Origin: Tillandsia leiboldiana
Lineage: Eukaryota > Streptophyta > Magnoliopsida > Poales > Bromeliaceae
DNA length: 64,000 bases
Assembly (NCBI GenBank): GCA_029204045.2
Contig: CM055066.1
Coordinates: 14,084,484 to 14,148,483 of the forward strand
Reading direction: 5' to 3'
Notes under the pieces: model-generated
Database searches by the model: none
Seen by the model: only the letters and a program-made list of their open reading frames with translations
What the model was told of the DNA's origin: nothing
Translations under genes and position numbers: made by a program
Shown: in pieces, positions 54,756 to 64,000 of the stretch
How the letters are laid out: each line of letters starts with the position of its first letter
How positions within the stretch are numbered: the stretch's first letter is position 1

Positions 54756-56717
54756 ATGTCGGGTGTAAGTGGTAATATTTATAGACCTTTTCTTTTTGAT
54801 GGGACTAATTATGCTTATTGGAAAGTGCGGATGAGAGCTTTTCTCATCGCAATTGATGAGCGGGTATGGCAATCCGTGGAATACGGTTGGGTGCATCCTG
54901 TTGAGGAAGTAGGAAATTCTACTACCCCAAAACCTCGCTCTAGATGGTCCCAAGAGGAATTCGAAAGTTCTTCTTACAATGGGAAGGGTATGAACGCTTT
55001 ATTTAATTCTCTTTCCTCGACTAAGTTTACACGAATTTCCGCGTGTGAAACTGCGAAGGAAATTTGGGATATTCTCAAAATTACACATGAGGGTACTAAT
55101 CTTGTAAAAATTCAAAAGCTCAAGATGCTTACAAGTCAATTTGACTCTATTCATATGGATGAGCATGAATTGTTTACAGATTATTACACTAGACTTCAAG
55201 ATGTGATCAATACTTGTGCTAATTTGGGAGAAAAGATCCCGGAGTCGAGAATTGTAAGAAAGATACTTCGAACTCTTCCGGAACGGTTTAGGGCAAAGGT
55301 TACCGTCATTGAAACCGTTAGTCATCCGGATGAGATGAGAGTAGAGGAATTAGTAGGTGCTTTGCAAACTTATGAAATGACTTTTCCTACTAATCAAGTT
55401 TCTTCCAAGTCTTCTTCTAAGCTTACAGGTATTGCATTCAAATCAACAAAGGAAGAAGATAGTGAATCAAGTTCCGACGATGAAATCTCCTTTGCCGATT
55501 TTGAAGAACAATTGACGCGGATCGTAAAGAAATTTCGTCGGAAATTTTGGAAGAATCGAACCGATGGATCTACATCCACGAAACCATCTAAAGGATCATC
55601 GGGTTCTAAATCCTCTAAACTCAAAGGCGTTGCAAAACCTTCTAAAGAAAAAGAAAAAGATGAGTTCGAAAGGGAAATCCAATGTTATCGATGCAAAGGC
55701 TACGGCCATATTTCAACGGATTGTCCTTCTTCGAAGTCATATATAAAGAAGGCTTTGCAAGCGAAAACTTGGGACGATTCTACTTCTAATGAATCGACCT
55801 CAAGTAAAGAGGAAAAAGTCGTTGCCTTACATGCCTCTCATATTCCCTTTTCTAATGTTTGCTTATCATCTTTAATCACTTACTCTATTCCTTTGATTTT
55901 GCATGAAACATCAACATCCGGCGGAGAGTCATCAAGTGAGGGGGAGTCGGACGAAGAAGAACTCGTTGAGGCATATCAACAACGTCTTACGGAATCAAAG
56001 AAGATGGCCAAGCATATTAAGAAGTTGAGGAAGCAACGACTTGAGATTCAAGACGAGAATCATGCTTTAAAAATCAAACTTCATGATCTCGAGGAGGAAC
56101 GAGAGCTTTTATTGGATAATAATAAAATCCTCCAAGAAAAGATAAATCAATCGGAAACGGTCGTTAATTCCCACATTAACAAGATTGATTTTCTAGAAAA
56201 ACAGTTTGAGGAAATTCATGTCACCAACCAAGCCTTGACCAAGCAAGTTCATCAACTTAAATCCGACATACAAAGGTTTTCAACCGGTTCCAAGAAATTT
56301 GATTGTATATGCGGATTAGGTCAAACAAGTAAGGTTGGTTTGGGATTTAAAAAGAACCAAACTGTGAAGGCTTCAAGTTCTACAACAAAATTGAAAGGAA
56401 GAACTTGTCACCAATGTGGACTTGAAGGACACTTGATGAAGTCGTGCCCGAAAAAGAGAAAAAGGAATTCTTCGACAACTTCATCTACGGAGCGAACTCA
56501 ACGGAATCAAAAGACTCATCAAGTCAAAGGAGTTCACTCAACCCACCAAAGGTCCGAGCCACAACATCAATCATTCAAGTGGATCACGGCGAGGCAAAGA
56601 CCTAAGGCGGATCAACAGTCAAAGCTATCAACTCCCGACCACAGTGAATCAAGACAACCCAAAATTCAACGATTTTGGATTCGGAAAGGTGATATCTTTC
56701 CTTGTCTTAAGTTCTAA
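54756..56717 (+). CDS. SG gag, intact, 653 aa
   Basis: Copia-type capsid/nucleocapsid protein. The start is the ATG at 54756, 20 bp after the primer-binding site. Residues 7-45 resemble DUF4219 (FDGTNYAYWKVRMRAFL) and 97-212 UBN2 gag (AKEIWDILKITHEG, KIQKLKMLTSQFDSI, KILRTLPERFRAKVTVIE). There are two CX2CX4HX4C knuckles, C310-C313-H318-C323 and C551-C554-H559-C564. Between them, about 400-510 is a strong coiled coil (RLTESKKMAKHIKKLRKQR, LEEERELLLDNNKILQEK). It ends shortly after IQRFWIRKG, where autonomous relatives would continue into protease. A 653-codon frame without stops among decayed neighbours argues for purifying selection or recent arrival. Confidence 0.93.
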   Translation: MSGVSGNIYRPFLFDGTNYAYWKVRMRAFLIAIDERVWQSVEYGWVHPVEEVGNSTTPKPRSRWSQEEFESSSYNGKGMNALFNSLSSTKFTRISACETAKEIWDILKITHEGTNLVKIQKLKMLTSQFDSIHMDEHELFTDYYTRLQDVINTCANLGEKIPESRIVRKILRTLPERFRAKVTVIETVSHPDEMRVEELVGALQTYEMTFPTNQVSSKSSSKLTGIAFKSTKEEDSESSSDDEISFADFEEQLTRIVKKFRRKFWKNRTDGSTSTKPSKGSSGSKSSKLKGVAKPSKEKEKDEFEREIQCYRCKGYGHISTDCPSSKSYIKKALQAKTWDDSTSNESTSSKEEKVVALHASHIPFSNVCLSSLITYSIPLILHETSTSGGESSSEGESDEEELVEAYQQRLTESKKMAKHIKKLRKQRLEIQDENHALKIKLHDLEEERELLLDNNKILQEKINQSETVVNSHINKIDFLEKQFEEIHVTNQALTKQVHQLKSDIQRFSTGSKKFDCICGLGQTSKVGLGFKKNQTVKASSSTTKLKGRTCHQCGLEGHLMKSCPKKRKRNSSTTSSTERTQRNQKTHQVKGVHSTHQRSEPQHQSFKWITARQRPKADQQSKLSTPDHSESRQPKIQRFWIRKGDIFPCLKF

Positions 56718-58250
56718 ATAGCTTATGACTGTATGTAATGCTTTGATTGGTTTTCCTTTCATATTTTTCTGAATCTCTGCATTACATGTTTTCAATGCTC
56801 TTCGTTTTTATATTTTGTTTTTAAACAAAAGGGTTTTAACGAACAAGTGCATTGGATAAAAAGGGTTTCACTGTCAATCACTCCAGTTTAATTTTATATG
56901 AATTATCAACTTTACTCTATAATCATAATTCTTGAAGATATTTCATTATAAGAGTTTTTGATAATTATATTCATCAAATTTTAGTAATCATGTGTCATCT
57001 TTAGATGATTATTCTATCTCGGTTGTGTGAGTTCTTTGTGATAAACATGAGACAACCGATAGACTAAAATTTGGGACTTAATTCTTTCACATAAGAGATT
57101 GTATTTTCTTACAAGGGTAATGAAATGAATTACAAAAGATGTGGAAAGAGTTACATCCGAAAGGAGTGTGAAAACTACCACCACATATTGGAAAGAGCTG
57201 CCACCCCGGTCGTCCGGTTTGTGTGTGAAGCTACCACATGTTTTGGATGCTTGAAAAATAGTTTTTTTGGAAAAATCTTTAGATGAAGCATTTGGAGATC
57301 ATATTCAAAGTTCTTATATTTTGAACAATCTCCTGGTTGGTATAAGGTGGGATAGTTGAAAGATGCTCAAAGAGCCACCCTTAGGTATTTTAGTGCATAT
57401 CTCAATTTAGAAGGGTAAAATTCAAAATTGATGTCATTTGGAAATCTCTGTAAGTCATCTTTGTAAATCCGTTACATCTTGATAGAGTTTGGATCTCTAG
57501 GTTATTTTTGATGACTTGTGTTTGACGAATATAACATGAAAAACGTTTATAATGTTTTATCTTTGTTTTTCATGATTTCGGAGTAAATCTTTTTAATTGT
57601 TGTAAAATTAATTGGATTGAATGACATTTATGTGATCTCATATTATTTTCAAGCACTTAAATTGTTTTCTTGATGGAATACAAATCGGTAATTCAAATAT
57701 TTCAAAATCTGGATTTGTTTTCAAGAATTTATTTGATTTTTGCTTTCGAGTACCGGTACGCAATCTATGTTTTTGTTATATATCGGAACTGAGCTTTTAT
57801 CACTCTTTCTCTATGAACTAATGTTGTTAGTGATTTCTTTTTGCCCATATTCACTGTTTGACAATTTGTGACAAAAAGGGGGAGAACAGAGATAGGGGGA
57901 GAACAGAGATGCTCAAGATAGGGGAGAAAAAGAAAAGAGATGACGAAAAAGGAGCCGAAAAACAAAAAGAACCAAAAGGACGAATCAAATGTAGGATTTA
58001 CATTTAATTTCTAACGACTGACTTTTCATTTTGTTTGGAGTTTTGTTTTGCAGGATCTACATCACTTTAAGACTCCAAGTCCTAAGTCATAGAGTTTGTT
58101 CTAAGACTGGTTCAAATGTTATTTTTATTTATTGGATCTTTCACGCAAAGAAAGTCAATGTTTTGGTGATGACATTGAGTTTCAATTTTTTGGTTTAAGA
58201 TGAGTGTCTTGAGCGTTTTATGTATTTTTGGGTTTTGTCACGAAATTGCC
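56718..58250 (+). other. SG 3' non-coding region with repeated polypurine motifs
   Basis: AT-rich and without a long frame; no protease, integrase or RT motif is visible. Near its end are polypurine-like motifs AAAAAGGGGGAGAA (57873), ATAGGGGGAGAA (57892) and ATAGGGGAGAAAAAG (57918), upstream of the functional tract. Repeated polypurine motifs before the 3' LTR are reported for Sireviruses. Confidence 0.75.
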
Positions 58251-58262
58251 AAAGGGGGAGAT
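58251..58262 (+). promoter_or_regulatory. Polypurine tract of SG
   Basis: AAAGGGGGAGAT immediately before the 3' LTR start TGTTACGG at 58263. Confidence 0.9.
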
Positions 58263-59457
58263 TGTTACGGCTTTTTGTGTTGGCATATTTCGTGAGTTGA
58301 GTCGGAGTCTTGAAGTGATCAAATTGTCAATCAGCAATCAAAGACTCAGAGAAGATTCAACAAGAGCTCAAGTTGACACTCACTGTTTTGAGTCTTGAAG
58401 ATTGAAGTTGAAGAATTGTGGATCATATACATCAATCATAAAGAAAATGGATTCGGATTGATCAGGTACGTTTAACTAAATAATTTTGGTGATCCGAATA
58501 CATTTGTGTAGTTTAGAAACACTTGGATAAGTTTTCATTGCTTAAAAATCAAAAACTGGACAAATTGGATGTTCAGAGTCCGGATCAGAATTCCAGTCCT
58601 GAACCAGTCCGGATCGGATTCCTGTTTCAGTCCGGATCGGATTCATGTTTCAGTCCGGATCCCGAACCTTGTTTTTTTAGGAATTGCGGAAAAAAAGACG
58701 ATAGTCCGGATCAGCCAATCCAGTCCGGATCGTCGTGCGGGAAAATTTCTGTTAAGTCAGTTTTTGATGCTTATCTCTTTCCAAAGGTTTCTAAACTATA
58801 AATAGACACTTAGGGTTTCTCAAGAACTACCGATTTATTTATAAAACACTTGAGAGCAACCCTAGAGGCTAGGTTTTTATCGTTCTTCTCTATAGCCTCT
58901 TTTAGGTCAATTCGACGGTTCTTCCAAGATCTATCTTTTGTCGAATTGATCTAGTCTTTGCTTAGAGATTTCTTCTACGGTTCCTCAATGATAATCTAAG
59001 CAAAGGATCACCATCGAAGCCTATATTCTATATCGGCCGTTTGCGTTGTGGATTCGACGTAGCATCGTGGATTCGATGTGTTGAAGGCGTTTCGTGGATT
59101 CGAAACGTGTGCTCGTGGATTCGAGTGGCGTTCGTGGATTCGAACGTGTGCAGTGGACGTGCAATCGGTGAGCGCAAGGTCCGAAGAAGTTGAAGGAGGG
59201 GTTGAGTCCGTGGAGTTGGTAATCACCTTGTTATTCTTCTTTTCTTAGTGGATTGTTATTGCGTGTTGGTCCCGTGGTTTTTCTCTTGGATTGGAGTTTC
59301 CACGTATATCTCGGTGTGCTATTTTTATTTTCCGCATTGGTTTTTATTTTGCACTGAGATTGGTTTTATAAGTATTACACCTATTCACCCCCCCTCTAGT
59401 TGTTTGATAGTACCTATTTAGATACTTGTGGATCCTTAATATATTAAAAACCTAACA
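58263..59457 (+). repeat. SG 3' LTR
   Basis: 1195 bp with no length difference from the 5' LTR; about 17 substitutions, mostly C/T or A/G. U3 repeats 58577-58731, TATA 58797-58804, hairpin array 59044-59146. Confidence 0.95.
59044..59146 (+). repeat. Five tandem hairpins, SG 3' LTR copy
   Basis: Same five hairpins as 54308-54410. The one change inside an arm (CGTCG to CGTTG in the first hairpin) turns a C-G pair into a U-G wobble and so keeps the stem. Confidence 0.85.
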
Positions 59458-59462
59458 TAGGT

Positions 59463-60282
59463 CGCCCCACGTGGAGTGGGCAGGTGCATTCCTAGTAGTC
59501 AGTAGGACGCCCCACGTGGAGTGGGCAGGTGCGTTCCTAGATGACAGGCGCGGGCTTGACTGAGCCAGTTTTGGGCAGTCATTGAGATTTGGGTTTTGTG
59601 ATCACCTCGTGTGCGAGTGGTGCATAGCATGTTCTTAGACGAGTTTTCCTTTGAGCATGATACTTGAGGCATTTGTTCGTGAGGGTGTATGCATAGCAGG
59701 TTCATAGTAGAGATTTGCTGGAGCATGATGTTATGACATTTTAGTTGTAGCTCATTTCTGTTTTCATATATATATATCTATCTGCATACCTATCTATTTG
59801 ACTCCAGTAGACTTAGTGGGCATATCGTGGATATTGGTGACGGTACCCACTGGGAACTACCTTCTGCAGTAGTTCTCACACCCGCTGCGGTGACAGGTTT
59901 CCTAAGGTTGCTGTTCCGGCTTAGCTCGCGCGGAGACAGCGGATCGAGGTGAAGACGTGGCCGATTAGTTCCTTACCAGCATTGAGAGTCAGAGGTAGAT
60001 GTACCCTGTATATTTTTATGATTCCACTTTTGTACTGGACAGTCTGAGAGATGTCGTGAGAGTTGTATTTATTTTCATAGCTGAGAGACTATGTATTGAG
60101 GATTTCCTTTATTCAGATGTTCAGTTGATTTCTGTTGCTACTAGTTTTAGTTTCAGCTCTGATACATGTTTTAGCTATTGATCTAACTTGCAGGGTAGAC
60201 GCTTCGTCTGTGCGGCAGTTTCCGTACATATGGCGGATCTGTTGGTGAGCCCGGGTCGCAGTTTTGACCCTGGGGCATGACA
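59463..60282 (+). repeat. G4 5' LTR, part 3 (U5 and end)
   Basis: Resumes G4 LTR after SG. It begins with a two-copy repeat (CGCCCCACGTGGAGTGGGC at 59463 and 59510) containing CACGTG, and carries the AGTAGACTTAGTGGGC to CCCACTGGGAACTACC block shared with the G3 LTR. It ends CCTGGGGCATGACA at 60282. Confidence 0.8.
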
Positions 60283-60290
60283 GATTAGGG

Positions 60291-60302
60291 TGGTCTCAGA
60301 GC
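60291..60302 (+). promoter_or_regulatory. Primer-binding site of G4, one mismatch
   Basis: TGGTCTCAGAGC, which differs from the standard TGGTATCAGAGC at one base (A to C). Confidence 0.8.
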
Positions 60303-60577
60303 CTAGGAATATAGGTCGTTGAGGACTTAGTGACCCTAGTCTATTGGTTGGACAGAAGGATGACTGTCGTGAGAGACGTGACTTTAGCGAGAGTCCTGAT
60401 TGAGTTTGTACCTCCCCCGAGGGATTGGGGCGAGTGATTTTACATGTTTATTCTCTAAAGTGATTATGTTGGCTGCAGACAACATAATGCTTTAGAATGG
60501 TTAACATGTTTTAGACTTTCGCTTGATTGGGTCGAGAGTGTTTGTGGTTCTGTTGTTGGTTGTGGCTGTTGTCCTTG

Positions 60578-61560
60578 TTGCCTCCGAGACGTCGTGCAGC
60601 GGCAAGGGCGTGTTTGACCTTGGATGAGGAGCCCGATCAGCGGGAGGCTGAATGGACAGAGCAGAGTGAGGTCTGAGAGTTTCGGGCCAGGTAGCCCAGA
60701 TGTTTGAGGCAACGCGGCGCCAGGAAGAGAACATGGATCGCATGTTTGAGCAGAGAGTATCTCCCGGGGTATCGCCAGTAGTACCTCCGGCCGTGACATC
60801 GTCGACTTCGACCCAGTTCGCACTGTGAGTAGTGCAGGAGCAGCAAGAGTTGCTGACCGGTTGTTGTTCATCCGCTAGTTCCATCCCCTGTAGATTTTGG
60901 GGCAGAGTTTGGAGCCTTGGGAGGCCGGGAACTGGACTGCTGCTATGGAAATGTTGTTTGAGTATTTGTTCATCCAGGAGAAGCATCAGGTGCACTTGGT
61001 TGCGCACCTTTCGATAAGGACGCCGAGTGTTGGTGGCGTCGAGTTCGTCCCGTTGGACCACCGGGAGAGTAGTGGAGGACTTGGAGCGAGTTTCTTCGAC
61101 GGTTGAGCAGTGTGCCCCATGTTGCCCAGGATGAGGCCAAAAAAGTTGATTTGTTTGATAGGGGACTGCATCGGGATATCTATCACCTTGTGCATTTTCG
61201 GCGAGCGCCGACTTTAGATGCAGCGATTGTGCATGCTCGATGGATTGACCGAGAATCTGTGATCATGTCCGAGAGGGACGGAGAGCTAGGGACTAGCTCC
61301 AGAGAGAGATGTCCAGTATCGTCTGATTTGGGACAGTTGAGTGGATCGAGGTTGCCATGATTCCAGTCACAGGATCATGAGTCTCAGAGGAGACAGAGAC
61401 TAGGAGGTTCTCGACAGTCGAGGCACCAGCAGCAGTGTCAGGATGAGTATGTCATTGCGGTGGGCCGCATTCATCGCCATAGTGTGACCTCAGTAAGGGG
61501 CGATGTTCTTCATATGGATAGTCAGGACATTTTCAGGCAGAGTGTCCCAGAGTAGTGCTC
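60578..61560 (+). pseudogene. G4 gag remnant, start codon lost
   Basis: The expected ATGCCTCCGAGACG reads TTGCCTCCGAGACG at 60578. Readable parts are the gag core (GQSLEPWEAGNWTAAMEMLF, FIQEKHQVHL, WWRRVRPVGPP-like after a shift near 61015) and HVAQDEAKKVDLFDRGLHRDIYHL with APTLDAAIVHARWID at 61115-61250. There are frameshifts near 61015, 61090 and beyond 61360, and the zinc knuckles are corrupted. Confidence 0.8.
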
Positions 61561-63836
61561 ATGGATTTGCCGCTTGCGACGGCACCCCACCACCCACTTT
61601 AGGATGCAGAGGTTCATCCGACTTACCGGTAGATTGATAGAGCCGTGATGCCGAGGCAGATTGAGCGATGGCCACCAGCATCTAGTGGATGAGATGGTGC
61701 AGTCGGTTGGAGGATGCCAGGATAGTGGATCGCGTCTTACCAGGTGTTGTTTTCTTATGGTCATCGGAGTTAGAGCATGTTGATGCCGACACCGTTTGTG
61801 TGTGTTTTAGTAGAGCAGGGATAGCTTCGCGTGGGCCAGAGATGGGACTGTTGGCTTGTGCACGTGAGGATCAGGTTTCAGATCACGTTTAGCACATGGA
61901 GGAGTGTTGCCGGCCCGCCCAGTGCAGTTAGGACATTGGATTTGATCCATTGAGTTTATAGTCCTACATCAGCTCTAAGATATTGATATGAGGTTGGATT
62001 GGGATTGGATATCCCAATGTTATGTTATCTTGGATTGTCGAGAGAGGACAATGACCCTCCGTGGGCCCGGTCAGGAGGAGTATGTTTATAGAGGGTGCTA
62101 GAGCACGACAGAGGATGAGTCGTGGTCGTATCGCTTTGTTAGCAACGGTAGAGGAGGTGCCTACGGCGGCACCGGGACTAAGGAATATCTTTATCGCCCG
62201 TGAGATCCCGAGCGAGAGTCTACCAGATCTGATTTTGAAGCCGCCGTTTTGTGAGATTGAGATCGAGATTGTGATCGACGTGGTTTTGGAAACCACGCCG
62301 ACTTCGGCAGCACCTCTTGGAGTATCACCGTGAGACAGAGAGAGAGAGCTGATAGCGCAGTTGCGGGATTTGAGGGATCGAGAGGTCTGTGTGACCTAGT
62401 ACCATGTCGTGGGAATACGACAGTGAGGATCAGAGAGATTGATATTTTGGATATGTGCCACACCGTTGATACACGGTGGTGATGCCATGCCGTTGGTATA
62501 CGACAGTGATGCCACGTTGTGGGTACACAACGGTGAGGGTTCTATGATGGTTCGAGCACAGACAAAGTTGGAGTGTATTCCGGCAGATGCCCCTTTGAGA
62601 AATTGATAGCTTTATGGAACCATACGGTCGAGGGCTGTGCCCAGATAGTGTTCTGAACCCGATAGGAGCATTATGAGTTACAGCGCGGTCAAGTGGATTG
62701 ACTAAGGCCCTGCCGCCATTTGGGTTTGAGGAATTGAGTGTTCCAGCTGTGTTTGGACGGGTTGGTAGTAGTACCCGTCGTGGGTATTTGGAATTATTTT
62801 CGAGGTGACATAGAGCATGAGGAGCACTTGAGGATAGTGCTGCAACTTCTAACAGAGAAGAAGTTGCTGCCAAGTTGAGAGAGTTGTGCTTTGACTTCGG
62901 AAGGTTCTGTGGTTAGGCCTTGTGTTTACCGCTGCAAGGGTGACAGTGGACCCAATGAGGAGTGATGGTGTTCGGGAATTAGCCTAAGCCTATGTTAGTG
63001 ACAGAGGTCAGAGGCTTTTGGTCTAAGCAAGGCCAGTATAGCTTGGAAGAGAGATAAGCTGAGAAGGATACCAGCATTGATATAGATTTTGCTAGTGATA
63101 AAGAGAGAACTGAGTTATCTATAGACCCTTGAACCTGGAGTACTTGGCTTTCTCGGGAGGATTTTTGGTTGAGGCAACGCCGGTGGACAGAGTTATTGGA
63201 GCTGTAGGATGGAGCTGGTAGTATTATCTCGGCGAGGACATTATGGTCAGGTACCCCTTGTCTAGGCGAGCTGTGCAACCTTGGAATGAGGTGATCGAAT
63301 CAGTGGATGCCACATTTGGAACTTGGAATTGAGAGTTAGGGGTTGAGCGTTGTTCCAGATGTTGGAAATTTTCCCCTGTGGGTGGATGTGAGAGTTGTAT
63401 TGGTGGAACTTGAGTATTTTAGTTGCTAAGGAGCAACGGAGGTTATGTGCCGATTGGAGGCTTGGAGTTTGGATTGGAAATCATGATTTTGGAGGCCACT
63501 ATCCGCAGGGATACGTGGAATTGAGTTTGCGCGGGGAGCTTGGTCCGCGAATGTTTATCTGGCTGGGAGAAGTATATTTGATTCCCTCGCATGTTTTGGA
63601 TTCACTTCCTTGGAATTGGACGAGGATTTGGTTATCAGGAGCAACCGATGCATATTCTTGCTTGTAAGGCAGAAGAGTTATGCAGTCGAGTTATACCTTG
63701 AGCAATGGTCCCGTGGAGCTTTTGTTGAGAGAAAGACCATTTGAGAGCCTAAGGATGAGTTGAGTATTCCTGTTCCTATTTGATTGAGACACCCTCCTGA
63801 GTTATGGATTTATTCTGGTTTCGAGGACGAAACCTT
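61561..63836 (+). pseudogene. G4 pol remnant, very decayed
   Basis: Scraps only: a post-protease piece (GPGQEEYVYRGC near 62070 and SRGRIALLATVEEVPTAAPGL at 62119-62180), the RT leader (EIEIEIVIDVV near 62250-62285), a piece of RT (EHEEHLRIVLQLLTEKKLL near 62816-62875), and the terminal GGTTTCGAGGACGAAACC before the polypurine tract. Integrase is not readable. Minisatellite-like copies of GATGCCATGCCGTTGGTATACGAC lie at 62470-62545. Confidence 0.7.
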
Positions 63837-63852
63837 TTTAAGGAGGGGAGAG
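63837..63852 (+). promoter_or_regulatory. Polypurine tract of G4
   Basis: TTTAAGGAGGGGAGAG lies directly before the LTR start TGTAGAGTACTGG at 63853. Confidence 0.75.
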
Positions 63853-64000
63853 TGTAGAGTACTGGGACTTTGTAGAGTGCACCGACCTCACGAGATGGCG
63901 TGGTGCGGGGAAATCGCTTGAGCGTGTTCCATTTGTGCTTACAGTTGAGATCGGATTTGGTTCGGATCGGCGTGGAAGCCCTCGGGATGAAAAGTGAGTT
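63853..64000 (+). repeat. G4 3' LTR, first 148 bp
   Basis: Matches 50646-50793 closely (about six differences, mainly C/T or G/A). The window ends inside it; the full LTR should run about 3 kb further. Confidence 0.9.

Larger units (their letters stand above)
53527..59457 (+). mobile_element. SG: complete gag-only Sirevirus-like Copia derivative
   Basis: 5931 bp with 1195-bp LTRs (53527-54721 and 58263-59457) differing at about 17 positions by eye, TG...CA ends and TAGGT duplications. Primer-binding site 54724-54735, a single gag frame 54756-56717, a 1.5-kb non-coding stretch and a polypurine tract 58251-58262. Protease, integrase and RT are absent, so it must rely on a partner in trans. A gag with DUF4219/UBN2-like regions, a coiled coil and two knuckles, plus repeated polypurine motifs before the 3' LTR, is characteristic of the Sirevirus (SIRE/Maximus) lineage; that assignment is an inference. 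Confidence 0.92.
50646..64000 (+). mobile_element. G4: plus-strand Gypsy element nested in G3, runs off window
   Basis: 5' LTR 50646-60282 (3120 bp once Cas and SG are removed), mutated primer-binding site 60291-60302, decayed gag-pol 60578-63830, polypurine tract 63837-63852 and the first 148 bp of the 3' LTR. LTR starts are TGTAGAGTACCGGGAC and TGTAGAGTACTGGGAC, the same type as L2. The family is that of G3. The insertion point is in the G3 leader, probably with CATGC as target duplication; the right copy lies outside the window. Confidence 0.85.

Overview
The window looks like plant nuclear heterochromatin made almost entirely of nested LTR retrotransposons; I find no host protein gene, tRNA gene or intact rRNA gene. 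Two things point to an angiosperm with a large, repeat-rich genome: many Ty3/Gypsy elements with the primer-binding site TGGTATCAGAGC and a chromodomain-type pol end (Tekay/Del-like chromoviruses), and a Cassandra-type TRIM whose LTRs contain 5S rRNA-like sequence. The species cannot be named from the sequence. Short names used here: S0, L1, G0, S1, T, G1, G2, G3, L2, G4, Cas, SG.

Layout, left to right. 1-4513: a minus-strand LTR (S0) split by a second minus LTR (L1, 1304-3846) and a plus LTR fragment (3847-4115). 4514-7439: G0, a minus-strand gag-only Gypsy element. 7440-9283 and 24738-25994: two halves of a plus-strand LTR (S1). They are split by T (9284-24732), a minus-strand element with three LTRs and two gag-only internal regions, flanked by the target duplication GTTAC and containing a 100-N assembly gap. 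25995-31966: G1, a plus-strand deletion derivative of the same family as T. 31967-42467: G2, a plus-strand Gypsy element with recognisable but broken gag, protease, RT, RNase H, integrase and chromodomain, preceded by the pol end of a second copy that shares its LTR. 42468-50645: G3, a minus-strand Gypsy element split by a 4.27-kb solo LTR (L2, target duplication ATAAC). 50646-64000 and beyond: G4, a plus-strand Gypsy element of the same family as G3. Its 5' LTR is split by Cas (52746-53321, target duplication GTTTG) and by SG (53527-59457, target duplication TAGGT), a gag-only Sirevirus-like Copia derivative.

Three unrelated or distantly related groups (G0, T/G1 and SG) keep gag but lack a usable pol. 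This suggests that RNA packaging is kept in cis while reverse transcription and integration are supplied in trans. The only clearly intact long reading frames are the gag of SG (653 aa) and the gag of the second T internal region (512 aa). The sequence features most worth a second look are the five tandem covarying hairpins with a constant TGGATT loop in both SG LTRs, and a family-specific hairpin retained next to the 3' end of nearly every Gypsy LTR here.

Relative ages follow from nesting: G2 was hit by G3, G3 by L2 and by G4, and G4 by Cas and SG. S1 was hit by G0 and by T.
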